DNA of 64,000 nucleotides. It comes from Marivita lacus. Lineage in GTDB: Bacteria; Pseudomonadota; Alphaproteobacteria; Rhodobacterales; Rhodobacteraceae. The translations under genes were made by a program, and so were the position numbers. The stretch lies in contig NZ_BMFC01000001.1 in the NCBI RefSeq assembly GCF_014637725.1, positions 870,632 through 934,631 of the forward strand. Direction: 5' to 3'. Below are positions 1-11,200 of the stretch, in pieces. Within the stretch, counting starts at the first letter, position 1. Each line of letters starts with the position of its first letter. The notes beneath the pieces are model-generated. The model saw only the letters and a list, made by a program, of their open reading frames with translations, had not been told where the DNA came from and made no database searches.

Positions 1-661
1 GTTTCTTTACATGCAGGGCGACAAGCTGTTGATCGGCAAGTTCCTGACATTGGAGCAGTTCGGCATCTACAATATCGGATTTTTCCTCGCGAGCTTCCCG
101 CTGCTTATGGGAGGGATGATGACCCGGAAAATCCTGATCCCGGTCTACCGCGAACGCGCCCCTGCCGAAAGCACCGAGAATTTCCGCAAGTTGCAAAAGA
201 TGCGGCTTGTGTTGACCGGTGGGATGATGGCGATCACCGGCGGTGTGTCGATGGCCGGTGTTGTGCTGATCGAGGTGATGTACGACTCGCGCTACATTAT
301 GGCAGGCACAGTGGTTGTCATGATCGCCGCGATGCAGATGCCACAGATCCTCGTGTTGACCTACGAACAGGCGGCGCTTGCTGCAGGCGACTCGCGGCGG
401 TTCTTCGTTTTGTCGGCGGCACGGGCGGCGTTGACGCTGGGCTTTCTCTATATGGGGCTCAGCTACGGCGGGCTGTTCGGCGCTCTTGTTGGTCAGGGCA
501 TTGCCGGGCTTGCTGCCTATCCCTTTGTGGTGTGGCTCGCCCGTCATGCCCGGGCTTGGGATCCAAAGCATGACGCCATTTATGGCTGCGTTGGGGCCGC
601 GATCATCGTTTTGGCCTTGTGGATCAATTTTGATGCAGTTGCAGAGCTTGCGGCCCTGTGA
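1..661 (+). CDS. Oligosaccharide flippase (Wzx-like), C-terminal part, 5'-truncated
   Basis: The reading frame is open to the window edge, so the 219 residues seen are the C-terminal part of a larger protein whose start lies outside. It is almost entirely hydrophobic, with about five to six predicted membrane segments. Short basic loops follow the first helices, and the MQGDKLLIGKFL stretch resembles loops in MOP-superfamily polysaccharide exporters. Such proteins flip lipid-linked oligosaccharide repeat units across the inner membrane. Its position just before a PKS/NRPS operon and about 13 kb from a Wzz/BY-kinase pair supports a role in the same polysaccharide pathway. The exact substrate cannot be inferred. 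Confidence 0.75.
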   Translation, partial: FLYMQGDKLLIGKFLTLEQFGIYNIGFFLASFPLLMGGMMTRKILIPVYRERAPAESTENFRKLQKMRLVLTGGMMAITGGVSMAGVVLIEVMYDSRYIMAGTVVVMIAAMQMPQILVLTYEQAALAAGDSRRFFVLSAARAALTLGFLYMGLSYGGLFGALVGQGIAGLAAYPFVVWLARHARAWDPKHDAIYGCVGAAIIVLALWINFDAVAELAAL

Positions 662-672
662 GGCGGGATTAA

Positions 673-688
673 CTCTTTATCCAAAGAG
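673..688. repeat. Small stem-loop after the flippase gene
   Basis: CTCTTT and AAAGAG form a 6-bp stem with a 4-nt loop, 11 bases after the flippase stop. There is no T run, so termination activity is doubtful. It may be part of the control region ahead of the PKS. Confidence 0.3.
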
Positions 689-711
689 ACCATCTGCGAC
701 CCTGCTGAACG

Positions 712-754
712 CCCAACTTTGATCATATTTGTGCAATACTGACCCAAAGTTGGG
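712..754. promoter_or_regulatory. 10-bp perfect inverted repeat upstream of the PKS start
   Basis: CCCAACTTTG (712-721) and its exact reverse complement CAAAGTTGGG (745-754) flank a 23-nt AT-rich spacer. The right arm ends 14 bases before the PKS start codon at 769. The arms could be a dimeric-regulator operator, or a hairpin near the ribosome binding region of the PKS message. No T tract follows, so a simple terminator is unlikely. I could not fix convincing -35/-10 hexamers in this 107-base gap. Confidence 0.55.
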
Positions 755-768
755 AATAGGGTACGGCT

Positions 769-3700
769 ATGACGAATGAGACAACCGCGCCGCATTCGGT
801 TGCGGATGCAGATATCGCCATCGTCGGCATGTCCGCCCACCTGCCGGGGGCGGCATCGCTGGCGCAATATTGGCGAAACTTGCGGGACGGTGTGTCTTCG
901 ATTCACCGACTGACCGATGAGGAATTGACCGAGGCAGGTGTGCCGCCGGGACTGTTGCGCCATCGTGACTACGTGCCCTATGCGGCGCGGCTTGAACAGT
1001 TCGACCATTTCGATGCGGAATTCTTTGGCCTGTCTCTCAAGGATGCCGCGATCATGGATCCGCAGCATCGGCAATTCCTCGAATGCGCATGGGAGGCTTT
1101 GGAAAACGCTGGTCACATGCCCGACCGCCACGACGGGCGGATCGGTGTGTTCGGTGGTTGCGGGATGGGCAGTTATTTCTATTTCAACCTGTGTTCGAAT
1201 CCCGACCTGGTGGAAGGCACCGGCATGTTCCTGCTGCGCCACACCGGGAACGACAAGGATTTCCTGGTGACCCGTGTCAGCCACATTTTCGATCTGGATG
1301 GGCCGTCTGTGAACGTGCAGACAGCCTGTTCAACATCCCTGGTCGCCACGCACTATGCCTGCCAATCGCTGTTGAACGGCGAATGCGACATGGCGCTTGC
1401 TGGCGGTGTGACGATCGAGCTGCCACATGGGCGGGGGTATCTTTACAAGGAAAACGAGATCCTGTCTCCCGATGGTCAGTGTCACGCATTTGATCATCGG
1501 GCCAAGGGCACGGTTTTCGGATCCGGAGCGGGCGTCGTGGTCCTGCGTCGCCTCGCGGATGCTTTGGCGGATGGTGATCATATCTGGGCAGTCATCAAGG
1601 GCAGCGCGGTCAACAATGACGGCGCGGCCAAGGCCGGGTACCTTGCGCCATCGGTCGAGGGTCAGGCTGACGCAATTGCCGAGGCGCATGCGATGGCTGG
1701 TGTGACCGCCGACAGCATCGACTATGTCGAGTGTCACGGCACGGGCACTTATCTTGGTGACCCGATCGAGGTTGCGGCATTGACGCAAGCTTTCGCTGCA
1801 ACCAGCAACAAGGTCGGTCATTGCCGGATCGGCTCCGTAAAAACCAATATCGGTCATCTGGATACCGCGGCGGGTGTGGCCAGTCTGATCAAGGCCACGA
1901 TGGCGCTCCACCATCACCAGATGCCGCCGAGCCTCGGCTTCGAAAGACCCAACCCGGCCATTGATTTCGAAAATTCGCCCTTTCGCGTCAATGACCGTCT
2001 GACGGATTGGCCGCGCCGCGACCATCCGCGCCGCGCGGGTGTGAACTCGCTTGGCGTCGGGGGCACCAATGCGCATGTCGTGCTCGAAGAGGCACCCAAT
2101 GCCCCGCCGTCCGAGGAAAGCGATTGGCCATTCCAAATCATCACGGTTTCCGGTCGCACCAAGGCGGCTCTTGATGCAAACACCGCGCGCCTGGCGGCGC
2201 ATCTGCGGGCCAATACCGATCAGCCTTTTGCGGATGTCGCATGGACGCTGCGGACAGGCCGGCGCGCCTTTGAAAAGCGCCGCCTTGTGGTCGCAAGGGA
2301 TCATCTTGATGCGGCGATGCTGCTCGAACAATCCGGCTCGCGCCGCGTTCATACACATGATGCCATGTCCCGGCCCGACATCGTGTTCCTCTTTCCCGGC
2401 GGCGGAGCGCAATATGTCGGCATGGCCCGCGATCTGTACGAGACCGAGCCGGTCTTTGCCGAATGGATCGACCGTGGGCTGAGCCACCTTGAAACGCTCG
2501 ACTCCCGCAGCATTCGAGACTTGTGGTGTCCTGATCCGGGCAATGAAGCGCAGGCGACCGAGGCCTTGCGGCAGCCCTCGCTGCAACTGCCACTGATCAT
2601 GATCGTCGAATACGCGCTGGCGCAGCTCTGGATGAGCTGGGGCATTCAGCCAGCCGCTGTCGCCGGTCATTCGATGGGCGAAAATACCGCCGCCTGCATT
2701 GCCGGTGTGATGTCGTTCGAAGACTGCATCGGTCTTGTCCATCTGCGGGGCACGCTGTTTGACAGCGTGGAAAAAGGCGGCATGCTCTCAGTCGCGCTCC
2801 CGGCCGAGGATCTGAGGCCGCTTCTGGGTGACGCGCTTGATCTTGGTGCTGTGAACAGCCCAGGGCTCAGCGTTGCCTCCGGTCCAAGCGCTGCGCTGAT
2901 GACGCTGGAAACCGAACTCAGGCATCGAGAGATCGAGTTCCAGCGCATCCCGATCGACATTGCGGCTCATTCGCGGATGCTCGACCCGATCCTCGACAGG
3001 TTCCGGTCTTACCTACAGAAGATCACTCTGAACCCGCCAACAATTCCGATCACATCCAACCGGACCGGTGTGATGATGACCGATGAAGAGGCGACAAGCC
3101 CCGATTACTGGGTCTCGCACCTGCGCGGCACGGTGCAGTTCACGCACTGCCTCGACACGCTGTCGGACAGGCAGAACCGCATCTACCTCGAGGTTGGTCC
3201 CGGCAAGGCGCTGTCCGCGCTGGCGCGGCAATGTGAGGGCATTCAGGCCACCCAGGTCCTGTCCAGCCTGCGCCATCCCGAGGAAGAGATCGAAGACGAT
3301 CGCCACATGCTCGAGGTGCTTGGGCGCATCTGGGCGTTGGGTGGCGACTTCGACTGGGATCAGATCTGGGGCAACGCGCGGCGCAATCGTGTGCCGCTGC
3401 CTACATACGCGTTTCAGCGATCCCGCTATTTCATCGAACCGGGGCAGCCGCAGACCGAGAAGGTCTCAAGCTTCCTGACCCGCATCGACGGCGTCGAGAA
3501 CTGGGGCTGGACCACTGCATGGAGGCCAAAATACGCTTCTGCCCCCGTGGAGGTGCGCACCGAACTGGGCAAAGCCGATTTGCAAAGCTGGCTTGTATTC
3601 ATGGACGATGCCGGAGTGGCCCTTGCCGCGGCGAAACGCTTGCGCGCCGCGGGACATTCGATTGTCGAGGTTTGGCCGGGCGACAGTTTCGCACGGTTGA

Positions 3701-6700
3701 ATGACACGACGTATGTCCTTGCACCCGAACGCGGTCGGGAAGGCTATGACCTTCTGTTCCGCGATATGCTGTCCCGCGGATTGGTGCCAAGCCGGATCGC
3801 CCATTTCTGGGGCATCACCAAAGACAACAGCCACCGTCCGGGCTCCAGCTTTTTCCAGCGCATGCAGGAACATGGGTTCTATTCCCTGATGTTCATCGCT
3901 CAGGCGATTGCGGATGACACGTTGCCAAAACCGACCCAGATCACCGTGTTCACCAATGGCGCTGCTGCTTTCGGGCAAGAGCGGCTCATGTCGCCCGAAA
4001 AGTCGATCATTGCCGGACCTGTGCGCGTCATTCCGCGTGAAATTCCGGGGCTAACTGTATCCTCGGTCGATCTGCGGCTTCCGGATGAACCTGCCAGGCG
4101 ACCTGTCCTGCGCCGCGCAAAAAGGAGTGACACGCATCAGGCGTGGGAGGATCTGACCGATCAGGTGATCGAAGAGATGATTGCCGATCCCTCTTCGGGT
4201 GTTGCGGTCTTTCGGTCTGGGCGTCGCTATGAACAATCGCTCCAGAAAACAGCATTGAGACCGACAGCCGAGACATCCGTTCAGCCGGGTGGCACATATC
4301 TGATCACTGGCGGATTCGGTGGTATCGGGCTGACCGTTGGCAAAGCACTCGCTGCCCAAGGCTGCACGTTGATTCTGACTGCACGTGACGCCTTGCCAGA
4401 ACGCGAGGTCTGGGATCGTTACCTGCAGCGGCACGCCCCGCAGGACAAACTTTCCCGCCGCATCCGTGCGGTACAGGAGCTCGAGGCATTGGGCGGACAT
4501 GTTCGTGCCTTTGCGGCCGATATCTGCAACCTGCCAGAGATGAAGCATGTCGTGGACGACACCCTCGCACGCCTTGGTCGCATCGACGGCGTGATCCATG
4601 CCGCCGGTGTGATGGAGGATGCGCCGCTCCTCGCAAAATCGACAGGGTCGATCGAAAAGGTTTTCTCGTCCAAGATCCACGGGACCAAGGTTCTGGATCA
4701 GCTTTTCCCGGACGGATCGACGGACTTCATTGCCCTCTTCGCGTCGTCATCGACACAGACAGCGCCCGCAGGCCAGATCGACTATGTCGCGGCGAATGAA
4801 TATCTGAACGCATATGCACATGCGCGCAGGGGTGACAAAACCAAAGTCCTCGCGATCAACTGGGGTATCTGGGCGGATGTCGGCATGGCTGCGACCGCCT
4901 TGGCAGACCGTATCGGTGATACCGATCCGATCAGCTTCAGCCCGGTTGATCTGCCGCTGCTCGACAAGACAGGGTTCGATCCGGCGGGCCACCGCCTTTT
5001 CGAGGCGCGGTACACCACCGACGATTGGTTCATTGACCAGCACAGGACCCGGCAGGGTGATGCCCTGTTCCCCGGGGCCGGTTACCTGACGCTGGCGTCC
5101 AAGGCGCTGCGCGGACAGGGCGAAACCAGCGGCTACGCAATCCGCAACATGACCTTCCTCAGGCCGCTTCACATCCCGGAAGCGGGCGCACGCGACATTC
5201 GTTTGCGGCTGTCCCGGCGGGATGACGGCTATCATATGGATGTACTGGGCAGCTGTATGTTGAACGGGCGTAACGGATTCGTGCCGATCGTCACTGCGGA
5301 CCTGTCGCTGATCCCCGAGATCCAGCCGAAACCGATCGACGTCGCCGCCATTCGAAAACGGTGTGGCGCTGCACGAAGGGTCACCACGGGCAAGAAACTG
5401 GATGCGGCGCAGGAAACGCAGATGGCCTTTGGTCCGCGCTGGAAGGTTCTGGACGCTTGCGCCTACGGCACTCGTGAGGGGATCGCGGATCTGTCTCTTG
5501 CAAGCGCAATGCAGGATGAGGAGCGCTTGCATTTGCATCCCGGTCTTCTGGACATTGCCACGGGCTGGGCGATGGAACTGATCGACGGTTATACCGGAGA
5601 CGAATTGTGGGTGCCCGTGTCCTATGACCGGGTGCATGTCTACCACCCGTTACCGGACCGCATCGTCAGTTGGGTCCGATCGTCCGGACCCAACCGCAAT
5701 GCCGACGAAACCGCGTCTTTCGACATCACCATTGCCATGCCCGACGGCACGGTCTGCATGGAGATCGGGGATTTTTCGATCAAGCGACTCTCCGACATGT
5801 CCGCGCTTTCAGCCCCGGTCAAGGTCAGCGCCTCTGAATTCGAACCTTCGGATTTCAGCAAAGCGACCCACCCGCTGTCCCCAGCTGAAGAGCGGTTCCA
5901 GCACAACCTGTCACAGGGCATTCGACCAGAGGATGGGACCGATGCCTTTCTGCGCGCGCTCGGTCGGACAGAACCGCAGATTTTCATCTCCTCGCTCGAT
6001 ATGGGCGCGCTGATCGAACAGGCCGGGATCGCCGGCGACGCCAAGTCGGAGGCGCAGAAATTCGATCGCCCGCAGCTTGATGGCGACTATGCCGCGCCCG
6101 AGACCGAAATCGAACGGACGCTGGCCGGCATCTGGGAAGATCTGCTGGGCGTGCAGAATGTCGGCGTCGAAGACAGCTTTTTCGACCTTGGGGGTCATTC
6201 GCTGATTGCCGTCCGCCTGTTTGCCAAGGTGCGCAAGACCTACAGCGTCGATTTCCCGATTTCGATCCTTTTCGAAGCGCCGACGATCCGGGCCTGCGCA
6301 TCGCTGATCAAGGACCGCACTGGCATCAGCGAAGATGCCGCCGGTCCCGCCGAAAAGAAACCCAAGCCGCAGACAAGGCGATTCAAGCATATCGTTGCGA
6401 TGCATGACGGCGAGGGCGGGCCGAAAGCGCCATTCTTCCTTGTTGCTGGAATGTTCGGCAACGTGTTGAACCTGCGCCATCTCGCCCAGCTTCTGGGTGC
6501 GGACCGACCGTTCTACGGGCTTCAGGCCAAGGGCCTTTACGGGGATGAGACCCCGCACCTGTCGATCAAGGATGCAGCGCGCGACTATATTGCCGAAATG
6601 AAGCAGGTACAGCCCGAAGGGCCGTATTATGTCGGTGGCTTTTCAGGCGGCGGGATCACCGCCTACGAGATCGCGCACCAGCTCGAGGCGATGGGCGAAG

Positions 6701-7248
6701 AGGTCGCGCTTGTCGTTCTGCTCGATACGCCTTTACCGCAACGCCGTCCGCTTAGCCGGAAAGACCGCCTGTTGATCCAGATGCAGGAAACCCGGCGCAA
6801 AGGTGTGTCATACCCGTTGGTGTGGCTGCGCAACCGGGTTCAGTGGGAAATCGAAAAGCGCAAGACGACCAGGGAAACCCGCACCGCGCACAGTTTCCAC
6901 AACGCCGAGATCGAACAGGCGTTCCTGCAAGCGGTTGGCACGTATGAGGTCGCACCCTGGTCCGGACGCATCGCATTGTTCAGACCGCCTTTGATGGGAA
7001 CCTGGTCAGTCTCCGGTGGCAAGCTGGTGAACCACGAACGCGCGTACCTGTACGATGACAATGACTGGGGGCAGCACGTGCCCCAGATCGAAGTATTTGA
7101 AGTGCCCGGAGATCATGACAGCATGGTTCTCGAGCCAAATGTGCGTGTTCTTGCCAGCTATTTGCGCAGGGTCATCACCACGACCGAAGCTGCCGTTGGC
7201 GGCAAGGGGCGCGTCTTGTCTTTCACCGCCACGGAGGCAGCGGAGTGA
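769..7248 (+). CDS. Single-module type I polyketide synthase (KS-AT-KR-DH-ACP-TE)
   Basis: A complete 2159-residue reducing PKS module. The ketosynthase spans about residues 12-442, with C187 in TACSTS and catalytic H323 and H363. The acyltransferase spans about 538-860 (S635 in GHSMG); malonyl versus methylmalonyl is not clear from the motifs. A structural subdomain precedes the ketoreductase (about 1175-1365; NADPH loop TGGFGGIG at 1180-1187, Y1339). The dehydratase is about 1390-1680 with H1425 and D1595; its His motif has one extra residue (H-x4-G-x4-P). The acyl carrier has S1811 in GGHSL. A type I thioesterase ends the protein (S1959 in GFSGGG, H2116). There is no enoylreductase or methyltransferase. 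A built-in thioesterase means it can release its own short hydroxy- or enoyl-acyl product, perhaps iteratively. It heads an operon with a GT2, an NRPS and an SGNH-like gene. Confidence 0.93.
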   Translation: MTNETTAPHSVADADIAIVGMSAHLPGAASLAQYWRNLRDGVSSIHRLTDEELTEAGVPPGLLRHRDYVPYAARLEQFDHFDAEFFGLSLKDAAIMDPQHRQFLECAWEALENAGHMPDRHDGRIGVFGGCGMGSYFYFNLCSNPDLVEGTGMFLLRHTGNDKDFLVTRVSHIFDLDGPSVNVQTACSTSLVATHYACQSLLNGECDMALAGGVTIELPHGRGYLYKENEILSPDGQCHAFDHRAKGTVFGSGAGVVVLRRLADALADGDHIWAVIKGSAVNNDGAAKAGYLAPSVEGQADAIAEAHAMAGVTADSIDYVECHGTGTYLGDPIEVAALTQAFAATSNKVGHCRIGSVKTNIGHLDTAAGVASLIKATMALHHHQMPPSLGFERPNPAIDFENSPFRVNDRLTDWPRRDHPRRAGVNSLGVGGTNAHVVLEEAPNAPPSEESDWPFQIITVSGRTKAALDANTARLAAHLRANTDQPFADVAWTLRTGRRAFEKRRLVVARDHLDAAMLLEQSGSRRVHTHDAMSRPDIVFLFPGGGAQYVGMARDLYETEPVFAEWIDRGLSHLETLDSRSIRDLWCPDPGNEAQATEALRQPSLQLPLIMIVEYALAQLWMSWGIQPAAVAGHSMGENTAACIAGVMSFEDCIGLVHLRGTLFDSVEKGGMLSVALPAEDLRPLLGDALDLGAVNSPGLSVASGPSAALMTLETELRHREIEFQRIPIDIAAHSRMLDPILDRFRSYLQKITLNPPTIPITSNRTGVMMTDEEATSPDYWVSHLRGTVQFTHCLDTLSDRQNRIYLEVGPGKALSALARQCEGIQATQVLSSLRHPEEEIEDDRHMLEVLGRIWALGGDFDWDQIWGNARRNRVPLPTYAFQRSRYFIEPGQPQTEKVSSFLTRIDGVENWGWTTAWRPKYASAPVEVRTELGKADLQSWLVFMDDAGVALAAAKRLRAAGHSIVEVWPGDSFARLNDTTYVLAPERGREGYDLLFRDMLSRGLVPSRIAHFWGITKDNSHRPGSSFFQRMQEHGFYSLMFIAQAIADDTLPKPTQITVFTNGAAAFGQERLMSPEKSIIAGPVRVIPREIPGLTVSSVDLRLPDEPARRPVLRRAKRSDTHQAWEDLTDQVIEEMIADPSSGVAVFRSGRRYEQSLQKTALRPTAETSVQPGGTYLITGGFGGIGLTVGKALAAQGCTLILTARDALPEREVWDRYLQRHAPQDKLSRRIRAVQELEALGGHVRAFAADICNLPEMKHVVDDTLARLGRIDGVIHAAGVMEDAPLLAKSTGSIEKVFSSKIHGTKVLDQLFPDGSTDFIALFASSSTQTAPAGQIDYVAANEYLNAYAHARRGDKTKVLAINWGIWADVGMAATALADRIGDTDPISFSPVDLPLLDKTGFDPAGHRLFEARYTTDDWFIDQHRTRQGDALFPGAGYLTLASKALRGQGETSGYAIRNMTFLRPLHIPEAGARDIRLRLSRRDDGYHMDVLGSCMLNGRNGFVPIVTADLSLIPEIQPKPIDVAAIRKRCGAARRVTTGKKLDAAQETQMAFGPRWKVLDACAYGTREGIADLSLASAMQDEERLHLHPGLLDIATGWAMELIDGYTGDELWVPVSYDRVHVYHPLPDRIVSWVRSSGPNRNADETASFDITIAMPDGTVCMEIGDFSIKRLSDMSALSAPVKVSASEFEPSDFSKATHPLSPAEERFQHNLSQGIRPEDGTDAFLRALGRTEPQIFISSLDMGALIEQAGIAGDAKSEAQKFDRPQLDGDYAAPETEIERTLAGIWEDLLGVQNVGVEDSFFDLGGHSLIAVRLFAKVRKTYSVDFPISILFEAPTIRACASLIKDRTGISEDAAGPAEKKPKPQTRRFKHIVAMHDGEGGPKAPFFLVAGMFGNVLNLRHLAQLLGADRPFYGLQAKGLYGDETPHLSIKDAARDYIAEMKQVQPEGPYYVGGFSGGGITAYEIAHQLEAMGEEVALVVLLDTPLPQRRPLSRKDRLLIQMQETRRKGVSYPLVWLRNRVQWEIEKRKTTRETRTAHSFHNAEIEQAFLQAVGTYEVAPWSGRIALFRPPLMGTWSVSGGKLVNHERAYLYDDNDWGQHVPQIEVFEVPGDHDSMVLEPNVRVLASYLRRVITTTEAAVGGKGRVLSFTATEAAE

Positions 7249-7253
7249 CCTGT

Positions 7254-8273
7254 ATGACGGACATCGTTGTCGTCGTTCTCAACTACAAGACACCGGATCT
7301 GGCCGTGCTTGCGGCACAGTCAGCCGCGGCAGCCATGGCCGATTTCGGTGGTGCGATCATCCTTGTCGACAACGACTCGCCCGACGACTCCTTCCAGCGC
7401 ATGACCGACCTGACGCGTTCCGCCGAATGGCCTGCGCATCTTGAGGTTCAGGTGTTGCAATCCGGTCGGAATGCGGGCTTCGGGGCTGGCAACAATTTCG
7501 GCATCCACGCCGGACTGGCGATCTGTCCGTCAGCCGAATTCATCTATATCCTCAACCCGGATGCACAGGTCGAACGCGATGCGATCACCACGCTTGTGAA
7601 CCATCTGCACGCGCATCCCAAGGTGGCCATCGCCGGTAGCTGGGTCTACGGAGAAACCGGCGAGGATCATTGCAGCGCCTTCCGCTTTCCGGGCCTTGCC
7701 TCGGAATTCGAAGCCTCGATCCGGCTGGGTCCGATCACGCGGCTGCTCAAGAAACACATGCTGCCACTGCATATTCCCGAAACATCCGGCCCGGTGGGCT
7801 GGATTCTCGGCGCGTCGATGCTGGCCCGGACAAGTGCCTTCAAAGAGATCGGCCTTTTTGACGAGACGTTCTTTCTCTATTTCGAAGAAACGGATCTGTG
7901 TCTGCGCGCACATCGCGCGGGTCACGAGGTGCATTTCGTGCGTGAAAGCCGCGTCTGTCATATCGGCTCTGTCTCGACCGGCATGGGCAGATGGACGCGC
8001 ACGCCCGCCTATTGGTACCAAAGCCGCTGGTATTATTTCAGCAAGAACCATGGCCGGGGCTACGCCATCGCTGCGACCGCTCTCAATGTCATCGGCACCT
8101 TGATCTGGCGGCTACGGCGCAAGATCGAGGGCAAACCGACGCCGGGCGCGCAGCGTTTCCTCAGGGACATGGTGACACATGATCTGCGCGCGCTTGTGCG
8201 TCCGACACCCGACGCGTCGATCCGCACCGTCGGCCTGCCGCAGGAACCTTCCCTTCAGACCAGCGTGGATTGA
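7254..8273 (+). CDS. Family 2 glycosyltransferase (rhamnosyltransferase-like)
   Basis: A cytoplasmic GT-A enzyme of 339 residues. It has the VDNDS nucleotide-sugar motif near residue 39, a GFGAGNNFG loop, the LNPDAQ metal-binding region, and the late LFDETFFLYFEETDLCLR block typical of WbbL/RfbF-type rhamnosyltransferases. The ATG at 7254 has GGAG eight bases upstream. An in-frame GTG at 7245 overlaps the PKS stop and would add three residues. It lies between the PKS and NRPS genes with almost no spacing, so it is certainly co-transcribed with them. That suggests the natural-product part and a sugar-transfer step belong to one pathway. Donor and acceptor are unknown. Confidence 0.88.
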   Translation: MTDIVVVVLNYKTPDLAVLAAQSAAAAMADFGGAIILVDNDSPDDSFQRMTDLTRSAEWPAHLEVQVLQSGRNAGFGAGNNFGIHAGLAICPSAEFIYILNPDAQVERDAITTLVNHLHAHPKVAIAGSWVYGETGEDHCSAFRFPGLASEFEASIRLGPITRLLKKHMLPLHIPETSGPVGWILGASMLARTSAFKEIGLFDETFFLYFEETDLCLRAHRAGHEVHFVRESRVCHIGSVSTGMGRWTRTPAYWYQSRWYYFSKNHGRGYAIAATALNVIGTLIWRLRRKIEGKPTPGAQRFLRDMVTHDLRALVRPTPDASIRTVGLPQEPSLQTSVD

Positions 8274-8276
8274 TCC

Positions 8277-11200
8277 ATGACCCAGTTCGACTGCATCATC
8301 ATCGGAGACGAAAGCCTCACACAGCATTGCGCCGAGACGCTCCTGTCTCAGGGACATGGTCTGGCTGCCCTCGTGACCGACAATCCGGATGTGGCGAAAT
8401 GGGCCAAGGGACACGGTATCCGCTGCGAAGGTCACGGTGCCGACCTCTCCACGCGGCTTGGGACTGTCACGGTGGATTGGGTGCTGAGCATCGCCAACCT
8501 CAAGATCCTGCCGCCCCAAATCCTGTCGCTTGGCCGGACAGGTGCGGTGAATTTCCACGACGGACCATTGCCCAGACGCGCCGGTCTGAATGCTCCGATC
8601 TGGGCGCTGATCGAGGGCGAGACCACACATGGCATCACCTGGCACCTGATCGACGAAGGTGTCGACACCGGTGATATCCTCGTTGAACGCAGCATTGACA
8701 TCTCGCCCCACGACACGGCGCTCACGCTGAACACCACGTGCTATGAGGCCGGGCTGACCAGCTTCACCGACCTCCTTCACGAAATGACCCACGGCCTGCC
8801 GAACCGCCGCGCTCAGGGCATGTCTCACCGCAGCTACCACGCGCTGACCGACAGGCCCGAGGCCAATGGCGTTCTCCGTTTCGACCAGCCTGCATCCGAT
8901 GCCGTGAGATTGATCCGCGCGCTGGATCACGGGACGTATTGGAATCCGCTTTGTACGCCGAAACTGGTCATTGGCGACCTGATCCTGAACATCGGTGCAG
9001 CATCACTGACGGAAAGCAGCGCCGCACCGGGCACCGTGATCGCCGTTGATGAGGCGTCCCTGACAGTCGCCTTCGCGGATGGTGCCCTGCAGATGAAGAA
9101 CCTGACCGGGACCGACGGCAAGTCCGCCAACCCGTCTAGCCAAGTCGCCTTGGGTGATGTCCTGCCGTCCCTGTCCGACACTAACCGCGCGGCGATCACA
9201 GACGCAATGCGCCCCGTGGCAAAGATGGAAGGGCACTGGCGTCGAATGCTCGCTCGTGTGGTGCCCCTGTCGCTGCCCTTCACCCGGTCCGATGATTCAG
9301 CACTCACCACACGCGATACTCTCATCCATTCCGAGCATCTGGGCGAGGCACTGGGCTGTCTGGCCCAACGTCTGTCACCGGAACACGCATCAGTTCTCGC
9401 ATTTTCCAATCCGCAGCTGATTGAAAATGCCCGCTTCGGGCTGATCCGCCCTTGGGTTCCGGTCCTCGCCGGGTCACTTGGCCAAACGCTTCCGCATGTC
9501 GAAACGGGCTTTGCAACCGATCTGCCCCTGCGGGATGCGGCTCTGTCGCGGCTTGAAACCCCCGCAATCGGAGTGTCGCAGGGTGCCGGACATATTCCCG
9601 GGACGGCGATCACCTTCACGGTGACGGGTCCGAACGTGACCGCGCATGTGGATCACGGAAAGATCGCACCCGATTTTGCCGATGTCTTGGTCCACCGTCT
9701 GAACTGGATCGCCGGACAACTGGCGAAAGGCACTGCACCCGCGGACATCGCGGCGCTGCCCCCGCAGGAACGCGAACATGTCCTGAGCACATTTAATGCG
9801 ACCGACGTGCCCCTTGATGGACCGACGACCATGCATGCCGCTTTTGAGGCGCAGGTTGCCCGCACCCCGGATGCGATCGCGCTCGTGTTCGAAAACCAAG
9901 AGGTCACTTTTGCAGCCCTGAACGAACGCGCCAACCGTGTCGCGCATACCCTGCGCGCGATGGGCGTGCAGCCCGACAGGATGGTCGGTCTGCATTGCCG
10001 CCGTGGTCCCGAGCTGGTCGCGGGGGCGCTGGGCATTCTCAAGGCAGGCGGCGCTTATGTTCCGCTCGACCCCGACTATCCGCGCGACAGACTCGCGCAT
10101 TACCTCACGGACAGCGGCGCATCTGTGGTCATCACCGAACACGCTCTGCATGCCGAATTGCCGGCGACCGAGGCTGACCTTCTTGTCATCGACCGCGATC
10201 CGCGTCTGGCCGTGGCCAAGACCGACAATCCCGATCCGGTCGCATCGCCCGATCATCTGGCCTACGTGATCTACACCTCCGGGTCGACCGGACTGCCCAA
10301 GGGCGTCATGGTCGAACATCGCAACGTGATGAATTTCTATGCGGGCATGGATGCGGTTGTTCCGGACCGCGACAACGCCGCTTGGCTTGCGGTCACCAGC
10401 CTCAGTTTCGATATCTCGGTGCTGGAACTCTTCTACACCATGGCCCGCGGCATCAAGGTTGTGCTGCCCAGTGCCAGCCAGCGAGGCATCATCTCGGGTG
10501 GTCCTGCCCGCAAGGGTGGCGATGGCATGGAATTCTCGATCTACTATTGGGGCAATGATGACGGCGTTGGTCGGGACAAGTATCGCCTCTTGCTGGAGGG
10601 CGCGAAATTCGCCGATGAAAACGGCTTTTGCGCCGTCTGGACGCCGGAACGCCATTTCCACGCGTTTGGCGGCCCTTATCCGAACCCGTCGGTCACAGGG
10701 GCTGCCGTTGCCGGTGTGACGAGGAACATCGGTGTTCGCGCCGGAAGCTGTGTTGCCCCGCTGCACCATCCCGCCCGCATTGCCGAGGAATGGGCTGTCA
10801 TCGACAACCTGACCAACGGGCGCGCGGGTATTGCCATCGCAAGCGGCTGGCAGCCCGACGATTTTGTCCTGCGCCCGGAAAACACGCCCCCCGACAACAA
10901 GCCCGCGATGTTCGAAGCCATCGACAAGGTGCGCAAGCTCTGGCGGGGTGAAGCCGTCGCCTTCCCGCGCAAGGACGGCCAGATGCACGAGGTAGTCACG
11001 CAACCGCGCCCTGTGTCAAAGGAACTGCCGATCTGGGTCACGACCGCAGGCAATCCGGACACATGGCGCGAGGCCGGGGCGAACGGGGCCAATGTGCTGA
11101 CGCATCTTCTGGGCCAGTCCATCGACGAGGTGGCCGACAAGATCACGATCTACCGTCATGCGCTGCGCGACGCAGGGCACAACCCGGATGACTTCACAGT

